Below, in pieces: positions 13,861 to 20,026 of a stretch of 24,826 nt of DNA. Positions within the stretch are counted from its first letter, which is position 1. Each line of letters starts with the position of its first letter. The DNA is from a virus: IMG/VR virus record IMGVR_UViG_3300030102_003002, positions 1-24,826 of that record. One strand, written 5' to 3'. Position numbers and translations under genes: made by a program. The notes beneath the pieces are model-generated. The model was not told the origin of the DNA. It saw only the letters and a list, made by a program, of their open reading frames with translations, and did not search any database.

Positions 13861-13899
13861 GACGAGGGAGGGAATCGAACCCTCCACTGGTGAACCAGT
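13861..13899 (-). other. tRNA 3'-end relic or attachment-site-like sequence
   Basis: On the minus strand a perfect variable-arm-like hairpin (ACTGG-TTCA-CCAGT, 13886-13899) is followed by one base and a perfect T arm, GAGGG-TTCGATT-CCCTC (13868-13884), then CCTCGTC in the place of the 3' acceptor strand. This is the 3' half of a class II tRNA (Leu/Ser/Tyr type). No matching 5' acceptor strand (G-A/G-C/T-G-A/G-G-G), D arm or anticodon arm is found upstream, so it is not a complete tRNA. It could be a decayed tRNA or a tRNA-derived attachment site. Confidence 0.5.
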
Positions 13900-13916
13900 T
13901 CCAACATCTCGACTAT

Positions 13917-13997
13917 CTATCTCCCATACGCTCCAACGTTCTTAAGGAATATATAGAGCAGGATGGTGATACAGATGATGACGATGAGTGTAGTCAT
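13917..13997 (-). CDS. 26-aa single-span membrane miniprotein
   Basis: MTTLIVIICITILLYIFLKN plus VGAYGR: nearly the whole chain is one hydrophobic span with a short basic end. The ATG overlaps the stop of the 62-aa gene by four bases (ATGA), indicating coupling. Same length and plan as the miniprotein at 6847-6927, without sequence similarity. Its role is unknown; phage membrane miniproteins can serve lysis, superinfection exclusion or other roles. Confidence 0.6.
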   Translation of the reverse strand: MTTLIVIICITILLYIFLKNVGAYGR

Positions 13998-14182
13998 AAC
14001 ATGAAGTCAGGATCACTGAGTACAGTTAAACCGCATTGCATAACTTTGGCAAGATCCTTGTCACACTCTGGCATATCTTGAATCTGGAAAGACCAGAACA
14101 GGAAGTTATCTGGATTGTGACCTAACTGTTGTACCTCAGATAATATCTGGGTAAGTTCTGGAGTTAGTGCAGCAAGAGACAT
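13994..14182 (-). CDS. Small hypothetical protein (62 aa)
   Basis: MSLAALTPELTQILSEVQQL then an acidic helical body ending LSDPDFML. AGAGG Shine-Dalgarno six bases before the ATG, and the decamer ATTCAATTCA just upstream. Coupled to the 26-aa membrane miniprotein. Not recognised. Confidence 0.65.
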   Translation of the reverse strand: MSLAALTPELTQILSEVQQLGHNPDNFLFWSFQIQDMPECDKDLAKVMQCGLTVLSDPDFML

Positions 14183-14195
14183 AGTTACCTCTGGA

Positions 14196-14205
14196 TGAAT
14201 TGAAT
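14196..14205 (-). promoter_or_regulatory. Repeated leader decamer ATTCAATTCA
   Basis: Exact third copy, 13 bases before the ATG at 14182, here combined with an AGAGG Shine-Dalgarno between decamer and start. Confidence 0.35.
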
Positions 14206-14212
14206 TGATTTA

Positions 14213-14228
14213 TGAGGGGAATCCCTCA
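14213..14228. terminator. Hairpin TGAGGG / CCCTCA
   Basis: A perfect 6-bp stem with a 4-base loop lies between the 82-aa gene and the 62-aa gene. No T-run follows on the minus strand, so termination is only a possibility. Confidence 0.4.
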
Positions 14229-14250
14229 GTCTGCCTCGAGAGAAGCAGAA

Positions 14251-14269
14251 GGAGAGAATCGAATACTCC
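14251..14269 (-). other. Second, diverged tRNA T-arm-like sequence
   Basis: Nineteen bases match the T arm at 13867-13885 at 16 positions, and include TTCGATTC. The T stem is imperfect (four pairs, then mismatches). It lies just past the stop of the 82-aa gene. A weak ATGT/ATAT stem with a 7-base loop containing TTT lies inside that gene's end, but is not convincing as an anticodon arm. Likely a tRNA relic. Confidence 0.35.
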
Positions 14270-14274
14270 AATAT

Positions 14275-14523
14275 TTAAATCACATACCGTTCGGAGCGAA
14301 GCCAACCGGTACCTTCTTTAAACTCTTGGATTACAACACCTTTCATACGAGTAGCTTTGAGCCACTTCCAGGCCCCAACTATTGAGGCATCTCTTCCTTT
14401 ATATGCTTTAACTAGCACTCCAGAAGAGTCAAATTCGGTGCCATCATGGATAGCTTTATCCTCATCAATAAAGAATTGAAAAGATGAACCATCGGGATGT
14501 AAATAGCGTCTAGCTTCTAACAT
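14275..14523 (-). CDS. Small hypothetical protein (82 aa)
   Basis: MLEARRYLHPDGSSFQFFID... with a C-terminal half rich in Lys, Trp and Gly (WKWLKATRMKGVVIQEFKEG). Looks like a small beta-plus-helix domain. No Shine-Dalgarno; the ATG follows an AT-rich leader with repeated TTTA. Not recognised. Confidence 0.65.
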   Translation of the reverse strand: MLEARRYLHPDGSSFQFFIDEDKAIHDGTEFDSSGVLVKAYKGRDASIVGAWKWLKATRMKGVVIQEFKEGTGWLRSERYVI

Positions 14524-14615
14524 GATTGATAAATAAATAAATAGTATCGAGTACTCAAAAATTTAAATCCCATACACATCTGCGAGTGGGCAAATGGTGT
14601 ACAGGATCTAATTTA

Positions 14616-14690
14616 CGAGCGACCAACGGGAGCGAGTGGCAGCCAGTTGTTATATACAACAGCAGCTCGCGTTAGCGAGCGGGGTGCACG
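14616..14690. repeat. GC-rich repeat, copy 1, with internal hairpins
   Basis: Begins with CGAGCGACCAACGGGAGCGA (14616-14636, 21 bases with one mismatch to 15092-15112) and ends with GGGGTGCACG, as copy 2 does. Between them this copy holds extra sequence with two perfect hairpins: GTTGT-TATAT-ACAAC and GCTCGC-GTTA-GCGAGC (14665-14680). It overlaps the last codons of the 52-aa gene. The GC-rich composition contrasts with the AT-rich surroundings. Confidence 0.6.
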
Positions 14691-14830
14691 TCAAGCACTT
14701 CTGCTGCCCGATGCATCTTCTGAGATACATACTTACGACTAGTGTCCAGCCAGGCGGTGCCGGCTGAACGTGTCTTAACGTACATAGGCTTGAAGTCAGC
14801 CTTGAGACCTTTAATAGTGTTGGAAAACAT
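14672..14830 (-). CDS. Small basic hypothetical protein (52 aa)
   Basis: MFSNTIKGLKADFKPMYVKT followed by RSAGTAWLDTSRKYVSQKMH and a short end. The protein is basic and well balanced in codon use; a longer reading frame on the same strand covers the same bases but gives a Cys-rich unlikely product, so this frame is preferred. The ATG follows TTTATTGCC, a leader type shared with the PcfJ-like gene (TTTGCC before ATG). The stop lies inside the GC-rich repeat. Not recognised. Confidence 0.6.
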   Translation of the reverse strand: MFSNTIKGLKADFKPMYVKTRSAGTAWLDTSRKYVSQKMHRAAEVLDVHPAR

Positions 14831-15313
14831 GGCAATAAATGTTAACGATGTAATGATTTGGTTAAGCTCGAAGACGTAACCTGAGTAGTAGCAACGTTTG
14901 TTACAGGTGATTACAGTTCTATCTCGGCTCTGCTGAGCGGAGGATCTTGACCTAATTTCGTGCGGGAATCAAGGGAAACTCGACGAAAACTCGGCGAAAG
15001 ATCAAAGAAAGTAACTAATTGTAAACAAATGTTACTATCATTAACTCTATTCTTCTAATCCCATAGATATATGCCGAAGTTAAGTACCTAGCGAGCGACC
15101 AACGGAAGCGAGCGGAGCGAGGGGTGCACGGTACTTCTTTTTTTTCTATACGGTATGTGCAACGGGCGGGTGGGTGGAGAAGAGTCGAGTAATTTTGTAC
15201 CCTATTTGGAGCTATAAGGAGCCGATTTTGTAGTAAAAAACCCTAATTAGCCCAAAAAATCACCCAAAAGTGCCGACCTTCAGGTGATTAAAGTTTCGAT
15301 TATTAGATATTAG
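14831..15313. other. Gene-poor hub with repeats and inverted repeats
   Basis: About 480 bases with no credible gene. Contents: a loose inverted repeat GTAAC (14877) to GTTAC (14900); a GCTC-TGCT-GAGC hairpin with flanking CTC/GAG; a tandem 11-mer at 14979-15000 (9 of 11 identical); an AGTAAC...GTTACT inverted repeat (15010-15036); the GC-rich repeat copy 2 within a long stem and T-run; a G-rich stretch near 15164-15180; and ggagc direct repeats near 15210-15222. It lies close to the divergence point of the two arms and could be a replication origin, a regulatory hub or an RNA-coding region. No function is proven. Confidence 0.5.
15082..15145 (+). ncRNA. Candidate structured RNA end with terminator; repeat copy 2
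   Basis: AAGTACC (15082-15088) and GGTACTT (15130-15136) form a perfect 7-bp stem that closes over the GC-rich repeat copy 2 (15092-15130), and the stem is followed by C and eight T on the plus strand. That is the layout of a structured RNA 3' end or of a large intrinsic terminator reading rightward. No plus-strand gene lies upstream within 200 bases, so either it ends a small RNA or it stops stray transcription before the virion module. Confidence 0.35.
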
Positions 15314-15526
15314 TTATTTTTCTTTGCTTTTCTTAAATTTACCGGCTGCTTTTGCCGCTTTACTGAATGCTTCCTCATCTGGAACTTGAAATGCCAGTTC
15401 TTTCTTAGCATTTGTAACAAAATCACGTACTTCCAGGGAGTCTTTACCCTGTGCTGCCATGTCTAAAGCTTTGTTTTTAATAGCTTCTAGCCCATCAACT
15501 TTATTTTGGCGGGATTCAACATCCAT
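15314..15526 (-). CDS. Small Lys/Ala-rich hypothetical protein (70 aa)
   Basis: MDVESRQNKVDGLEAIKNKA... is a highly helical, charged protein with a Lys-rich end (KAAGKFKKSKEK). It may bind nucleic acid, by composition only. Start coupled by TAATG to the 20-aa frame before it. It is near the head of the leftward arm. Not recognised. Confidence 0.65.
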   Translation of the reverse strand: MDVESRQNKVDGLEAIKNKALDMAAQGKDSLEVRDFVTNAKKELAFQVPDEEAFSKAAKAAGKFKKSKEK

Positions 15527-15588
15527 TATTGGTATTTTCTAAGTAATTTCCCTGATTTAATGCTATCACGAGTAGATTTGTTACTCAT
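15526..15588 (-). CDS. Possible 20-aa basic leader peptide
   Basis: The frame MSNKSTRDSIKSGKLLRKYQ ends in a TAATG overlap with the 70-aa gene. It is basic and would be the first leftward gene, 37 bases from the first rightward gene. No Shine-Dalgarno; support is the exact coupling only. Confidence 0.35.
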   Translation of the reverse strand: MSNKSTRDSIKSGKLLRKYQ

Positions 15589-15625
15589 AGAATGGACAGA
15601 AGAGAAATGTGACGGCTAAGTGTAG

Positions 15626-16207
15626 ATGTCTTCCTCATATCAGGCACAATATTATTCACAACAGCCAGATAATAACAATCTGGGGGTTTTAGCAACTGGA
15701 ACCCTAGCAGGAGGTGGTCTTGCTACTCTTGCAGCTTTAACTTTGATGAGAAGAGGTAAAAATCTCTCTGCAACAACGGATCTTAGTCAGAAAGGTGCGT
15801 CTGCTATATCAAATGTAGCTGGAAAGAAATATACTGTAAAAAAACCAGGTCCAGTACCGCCTAGCACACCTGCAGAAAATGTATTTACTAATATTCCTGA
15901 AGGACAAACTCAACCTGTGGTAAGACCAGGTGATACTGTTCTAGCTCCAGGTAGATCTCTTCTGTCAGGACCGGCTTTATCTCGAGCTGGTAAACCTAAT
16001 GAACTTCCAAAACCTGTTGCAGGATCTATACAAGAAAGAGAAGCTCAAGATAATTTAAGAAGATATATAAGTACGGTACAAGCAGGGATATTAGCTAAAG
16101 ATGAAACGTATTATGCAGCACTTAAACAAGCTAAAGATTTAGGTATAGGAGTTCCTTTAGATCCGTCTATGAAACGTACAAATAAAGGCAATAAAAGAAG
16201 ATCATGA
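15626..16207 (+). CDS. Virion-type protein with membrane segment (193 aa)
   Basis: First gene of the rightward arm. A polar Gln/Tyr-rich N-terminus (MSSSYQAQYYSQQPDNNN) is followed by one Gly/Ala/Leu hydrophobic segment at 19-41 with a basic flank (MRRGKN). The rest is Pro/Gly/Thr-rich and probably extended, ending in a basic tail (KRTNKGNKRRS). It overlaps the 743-aa gene by four bases (ATGA). Position and composition suggest a virion or ejection protein; no family is recognised. Confidence 0.7.
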   Translation: MSSSYQAQYYSQQPDNNNLGVLATGTLAGGGLATLAALTLMRRGKNLSATTDLSQKGASAISNVAGKKYTVKKPGPVPPSTPAENVFTNIPEGQTQPVVRPGDTVLAPGRSLLSGPALSRAGKPNELPKPVAGSIQEREAQDNLRRYISTVQAGILAKDETYYAALKQAKDLGIGVPLDPSMKRTNKGNKRRS

Positions 16208-18435
16208 GTATTCAACAGGTATTAGCTGTTATAAAACAAGGAAATTCTGCTAGTTTCCCTAATCAGCAGGCTCAACGGGTCTTTACTAACTTGCGTCGTA
16301 ATCCACGCAATTCTATGGAGCAGATAAATATGTCTGCATCTATGGCTGATCAGTATCTACAGAGCCAAGTTACTCGTAATAAAGAATTTTTGAAGAGCCA
16401 AGATATACCAATGATGAAAGCTCCTTCTGTTGATGCAGGAGCTAATACTGCTTCTCTTCAGGCGACTGGGAAGGTTCTTCCTGATCAGGCTGAGTTAACG
16501 GCAACTGGGCAAGGATTTGTGAAAGAGAAACAAAACCTTCAGAACGCTGGTCTTCCTGGGAGTTCATTGGAAAATAATGTTAGTTCTGCTAGTGTAGCAG
16601 TTAATCAGCTAGCTGGGGTAAAAGATTTACAAAGAAACAGAGAACTTATACAACAAGAATTACAATACCAAGTAGACACAGGTAAGTTAAAAGTACCTAT
16701 AAGTAAGACTCTTAATCTTTCTAGTTCTAAAGCTTTAGCAGATGCATCTGGACAAAACAGAGTATTACAGACTGTTCCTCCTAGTCTTGTAGAAAAAGAA
16801 CTGGCTCGTTTATATCAAAAAGACTCTGGTAAATTAGCCGGTAAATATGGAATAGATAAGATTGAGCAAACACAACGTAAACAGAATCTACAATTATATA
16901 CTCTGACAGGTGATAAAAGACTGCTTAAGGATGTACCGCCAACTTCTATTCGTATGGCTGGACAGAATATATCAGTTCTCCCAGTAACCGATTTTACCTA
17001 CAATCCGAATATTAGAGCATTGACCAGCAGGCTTCTAGACAGTAAACCTGTTAAGGGAGAAGGAGGAAAGCTAATATATGGTCAAGGTAAGTTAGCTGAA
17101 TTATCGGATAGGACTGAAAAATTATATCAACTTAGAAGTAAGTTCCAAGAGTTAGGAGGTCAAACTGCAAAAGAAAAAATTGCTGGCATAGATACAGAGC
17201 TGAAAAAGATTGATAATTTTTATAAAGGATTACAAGAAAGAGGATTAGCTCTATCAACTACTGGTTATACAGGTGCTCCTTTTATAAGTGGAGATTCTCA
17301 GATAAGTTTAAAAGTACCGTCAGTAGGAGAATTAACTGGACCAAAGACCGCTGAACGTTTAGCTGAAAGAAAACAAAAAGCTAGAGCTAAACAGGATGAA
17401 TATCAAGCAACAGAGTTACCTAAACTTAGAGCTGAATATAAACAATTACAAATAAAAGAAACAGATTTGTTAAAAAAAGGTTATTCAACATCTTCACCAG
17501 AATATATAAGTAACAAAGCTAAGATGTTAAAAATATATAATCCAGCAGGAACTAAATTCAACAGAAGTAATCAGGATAAAGGAAGAGTAGCAGGTTTAAT
17601 ACGTACTAGTGAGGGATTCGCAAAAAATTATAATCAGAAACCTCCAGTTGAAGTTGGAGCTTATCAACAAGGTATAAGGTTATATGCAGAAACATATTCA
17701 CCAACTGGTTCAAAAGTTGGAACGGCAAAGGCAGGCACCGCTGGTGAAGGTGGACAGGTATCTATGCAGAATCTTTCTAGTCAACTTTCTATAAATCCTG
17801 CAACTGTACAAGTAAGACAGGAACGTAAGATTAAAGACACCAAATCAAAAGGTGGGGGAGGCAGGAATGTAGCTGAGTATGTTGGTGGAGAGATGGGTGA
17901 ACAGGAAGACACAGCCAGAGCTTTTATGGCTGAACTTTTAAATGCTCAGAAACGTTCTACCACAGGCACTTCAGTTAATAAGATGAACCCTAATGTTCTT
18001 TATACGAAAGCAAGACGTCCTCGTGTAACTGGCCGTGAATCTGTCGAAAACTTGTCTGGTGAACCTGCAGTGATCGCTTCTAACTTACAAGGTTATAGTT
18101 CTCCGAAAGGAACAGTTCAAAGGATAGTACAAGGAGGCACTACAGAAGCTGCAGGCATGAGAGACTATGATGTGGTGACAGGTAAAACACCTGAACAATT
18201 CCAAGGAGATAAAACTCAGGCTGGATATGTAAAAGATATTTATGGACTCCGTAAAGAGTCTTATCCAAAAGATGATCCTAAAATAAAACCATCTCAAATG
18301 GTTAGAGCAACAGGAGCACAAAATCAGAAAGCAAGTGAAAAAGCGAAGGAGATAATGCAGAGAGCACTGGAAATGAGTGAAGCTAAAAGAAGAGGTAGAA
18401 TTGAAGGGAAGCCTCAATTCTTCTACTTACCCTAA
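16204..18435 (+). CDS. Large virion-associated protein candidate (743 aa)
   Basis: A 743-residue, Gln/Lys/Ser-rich, hydrophilic protein with no hydrophobic segment. Central region about 300-430 has helical, charged stretches (ERLAERKQKARAKQDEYQAT, LPKLRAEYKQLQIKETDLLK) that could form coiled coils; the C-terminal 80 residues are basic (EKAKEIMQRALEMSEAKRRG). It is the longest gene of the arm and starts inside the 193-aa gene. By place and size it could be an internal virion protein or a scaffold-like component. No family recognised; function open. Confidence 0.7.
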   Translation: MSIQQVLAVIKQGNSASFPNQQAQRVFTNLRRNPRNSMEQINMSASMADQYLQSQVTRNKEFLKSQDIPMMKAPSVDAGANTASLQATGKVLPDQAELTATGQGFVKEKQNLQNAGLPGSSLENNVSSASVAVNQLAGVKDLQRNRELIQQELQYQVDTGKLKVPISKTLNLSSSKALADASGQNRVLQTVPPSLVEKELARLYQKDSGKLAGKYGIDKIEQTQRKQNLQLYTLTGDKRLLKDVPPTSIRMAGQNISVLPVTDFTYNPNIRALTSRLLDSKPVKGEGGKLIYGQGKLAELSDRTEKLYQLRSKFQELGGQTAKEKIAGIDTELKKIDNFYKGLQERGLALSTTGYTGAPFISGDSQISLKVPSVGELTGPKTAERLAERKQKARAKQDEYQATELPKLRAEYKQLQIKETDLLKKGYSTSSPEYISNKAKMLKIYNPAGTKFNRSNQDKGRVAGLIRTSEGFAKNYNQKPPVEVGAYQQGIRLYAETYSPTGSKVGTAKAGTAGEGGQVSMQNLSSQLSINPATVQVRQERKIKDTKSKGGGGRNVAEYVGGEMGEQEDTARAFMAELLNAQKRSTTGTSVNKMNPNVLYTKARRPRVTGRESVENLSGEPAVIASNLQGYSSPKGTVQRIVQGGTTEAAGMRDYDVVTGKTPEQFQGDKTQAGYVKDIYGLRKESYPKDDPKIKPSQMVRATGAQNQKASEKAKEIMQRALEMSEAKRRGRIEGKPQFFYLP

Positions 18436-18449
18436 GAGTAAAAATAAAT

Positions 18450-18671
18450 ATGGCTGAAAAGAAAAAGAAAAAAAAGAAAAAGTTTATACAAGACGCTATA
18501 AAGCGACCTGGTGCTTTCACAGCCAAAGCTAAGAAGAAAGGTATTACCAGTGCTCAGCTACAAGAGAATGTTTTAGCTAATCCAGAAAAGTATGATGAAC
18601 GTACTGTGAAACAGGCACGGCTTCGTAAAACATTGGTAGGATTAAATAAGAAAAAGAAATCTAAAAAATAA
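18450..18671 (+). CDS. Lys-rich KRPGAF protein, likely DNA-binding
   Basis: A 73-residue highly basic protein. A run of Lys at both ends brackets a core FIQDAIKRPGAFTAKAKKKG, then a helix with NPEKYDERTVKQARLRKTLV. This core recurs in many phage and larger-virus proteins of the 'K.PGALT.KAK..G' type, often near virion genes. A role in DNA compaction or virion DNA binding is inferred from charge and neighbourhood. Joined by TAATG to the next gene. Confidence 0.7.
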   Translation: MAEKKKKKKKKFIQDAIKRPGAFTAKAKKKGITSAQLQENVLANPEKYDERTVKQARLRKTLVGLNKKKKSKK

Positions 18672-19339
18672 TGGTAAGAGACGCTCGTTTAGATCTTGGT
18701 AGATATATAACCAACCCTTTCAATCGAAGAGGGGATATAACCAAGCGTTTGGATTTTGATGATTTATTTACCACTAAGTCTGCAACAGGAGAATATCCTT
18801 TTAACCCTTCTAGATTTGAAAGTAAAGATTTAACTAAACATGCAATGTCACGCAAGTTGACTCAGAATCCAGGTTTGAACTTTACACCTAACACACCATT
18901 TTTTGATGACAACGACGAGGTTACTTCTGACTACCAGCTCTTCGAAGGATTAGGCAGATTTAATCGAGCTATGGATTATGATTTTGATGAAGGCAGACCA
19001 CTTACATATCAACGTCCACAGGATCAACCTGACTACAATCCAAACTGGATGAAGGCGTATGGAATAAGTCCAACCGTAGATCCTGGTAAAGCATCTAAAA
19101 ATCCAATGCCTAGATTACGTAATCCTGATCCTAAGGGTTACATTATGGGACAGGCTAAGGGAAGAGCAGAGAATGAAGCCGAAGGTAATAAATCTGTAGC
19201 TCAGTTGTTAGCAGAACAGAAATCTTTACCGGAACCTAAAAAAGAAAAGATAGAAAAGAAAGAAGAGGCACAAGGAGAGAAGACTGAAGAAATAGAAAAG
19301 AAAGAAACGCCGAACCAAGAATCACCCCAAGTAAAATAA
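18671..19339 (+). CDS. Hypothetical virion-arm protein with Lys/Glu tail (222 aa)
   Basis: A 222-residue soluble protein. The first 170 residues are Asp/Asn/Pro-rich with aromatic residues (YNPNWMKAYGISPTVDP) and look extended. The last 50 are almost only Lys, Glu and Gln (KKEKIEKKEEAQGEKTEEIE), a flexible charged helix. It is coupled to the basic 73-aa gene; the acidic and basic proteins might interact. Not recognised. Confidence 0.65.
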   Translation: MVRDARLDLGRYITNPFNRRGDITKRLDFDDLFTTKSATGEYPFNPSRFESKDLTKHAMSRKLTQNPGLNFTPNTPFFDDNDEVTSDYQLFEGLGRFNRAMDYDFDEGRPLTYQRPQDQPDYNPNWMKAYGISPTVDPGKASKNPMPRLRNPDPKGYIMGQAKGRAENEAEGNKSVAQLLAEQKSLPEPKKEKIEKKEEAQGEKTEEIEKKETPNQESPQVK

Positions 19340-19357
19340 ATACATCAAGGTAACGAA

Positions 19358-20026
19358 ATGAAAACTGCCGGAAAACTAGCTTTCCCAATTCCAGACATGA
19401 TGCCTATGGCCGGTAGGTTTGGGAATATTAAAGATTTGGCAAGATCTTCATTATTTGGTGCTGGTGTTACTGGATTATTAACTACTTTAAATACTGGCAA
19501 TCCATTAGCAGGTTTAACAGTAGCGGGAGCTGATATTTTAGGTAGCACAGCATTAGCAGCTGGTATTGGAAAATTAGGAAAGAAAAAAATATTTGGTAAG
19601 ACAGTTAACTTTGATGGGGGACCAGCTATAAATATCAGAGCAGGAAATGTACCTAAAGAAGTTATGGATGAGATGAGGGCACAAAAGGTTGGTCCAAACT
19701 TCATGAATTTTATGGCACAGAATACATCTTTTGCACCTTCTTTTCCTCAGCAAGTGGGACAATTTGCTGGAAGTTATGGAGCATTAATGACTATAGAACC
19801 TTTATTTTATCCAAAAGATCAGGGTGATATTGTTCAACAACAGTTATTCCAAAGATATGGTACTAGCCAATTAATGACTAATCCTCAAGCTGCTATAAGT
19901 AATTTGACATATCTTTCTAGGGATATAAAGGGAGATGAAGTTAGAGATAGACAGAACATGAATCTCGCCCCTGGAACTTTATATCAATACACTAATTTAG
20001 CTGGGAATCCAATGGGAGGTATGTGA
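19358..20026 (+). CDS. Hydrophobic virion-type protein (222 aa)
   Basis: A 222-residue protein with a Gly/Leu/Ala-rich membrane-active region at about 31-71 (SLFGAGVTGLLTTLNTGNPL...AGIGKLG) followed by a basic KKK, and a soluble C-terminal half. AAGG ribosome site. Neighbouring genes have similar hydrophobic, glycine-zipper-like segments, so these may form the ejection channel of the virion. Inference from composition only. Confidence 0.65.
   Translation: MKTAGKLAFPIPDMMPMAGRFGNIKDLARSSLFGAGVTGLLTTLNTGNPLAGLTVAGADILGSTALAAGIGKLGKKKIFGKTVNFDGGPAINIRAGNVPKEVMDEMRAQKVGPNFMNFMAQNTSFAPSFPQQVGQFAGSYGALMTIEPLFYPKDQGDIVQQQLFQRYGTSQLMTNPQAAISNLTYLSRDIKGDEVRDRQNMNLAPGTLYQYTNLAGNPMGGM

Noticed and set aside
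13830-13935. A complete tRNA gene on the minus strand
   Set aside because: The T arm and a variable-arm-like hairpin are clear, but no 5' acceptor strand pairs with CCTCGTC and no anticodon arm of 5+7+5 can be formed, so only a relic is reported.
14650-14835. A 61-residue minus-strand frame rich in Cys
   Set aside because: The alternative frame over the same bases gives a balanced basic 52-residue protein with a natural start; the Cys-rich frame looks like its shadow.
15164-15230. A 20-codon plus-strand frame beginning MCNGRVGG
   Set aside because: Too short, no Shine-Dalgarno, no coupling, and sits in the G-rich part of the noncoding hub.
15578-15610. A sigma-70 promoter for the first rightward gene (TTGTTA as -35)
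   Set aside because: No acceptable -10 lies 16-18 bases downstream, so it is not listed as a promoter.
18085-18417. A 110-residue minus-strand frame rich in Phe, Ser and Cys
   Set aside because: Antisense to the Lys/Glu-rich end of the 743-aa gene; composition is typical of an AT-rich shadow frame.
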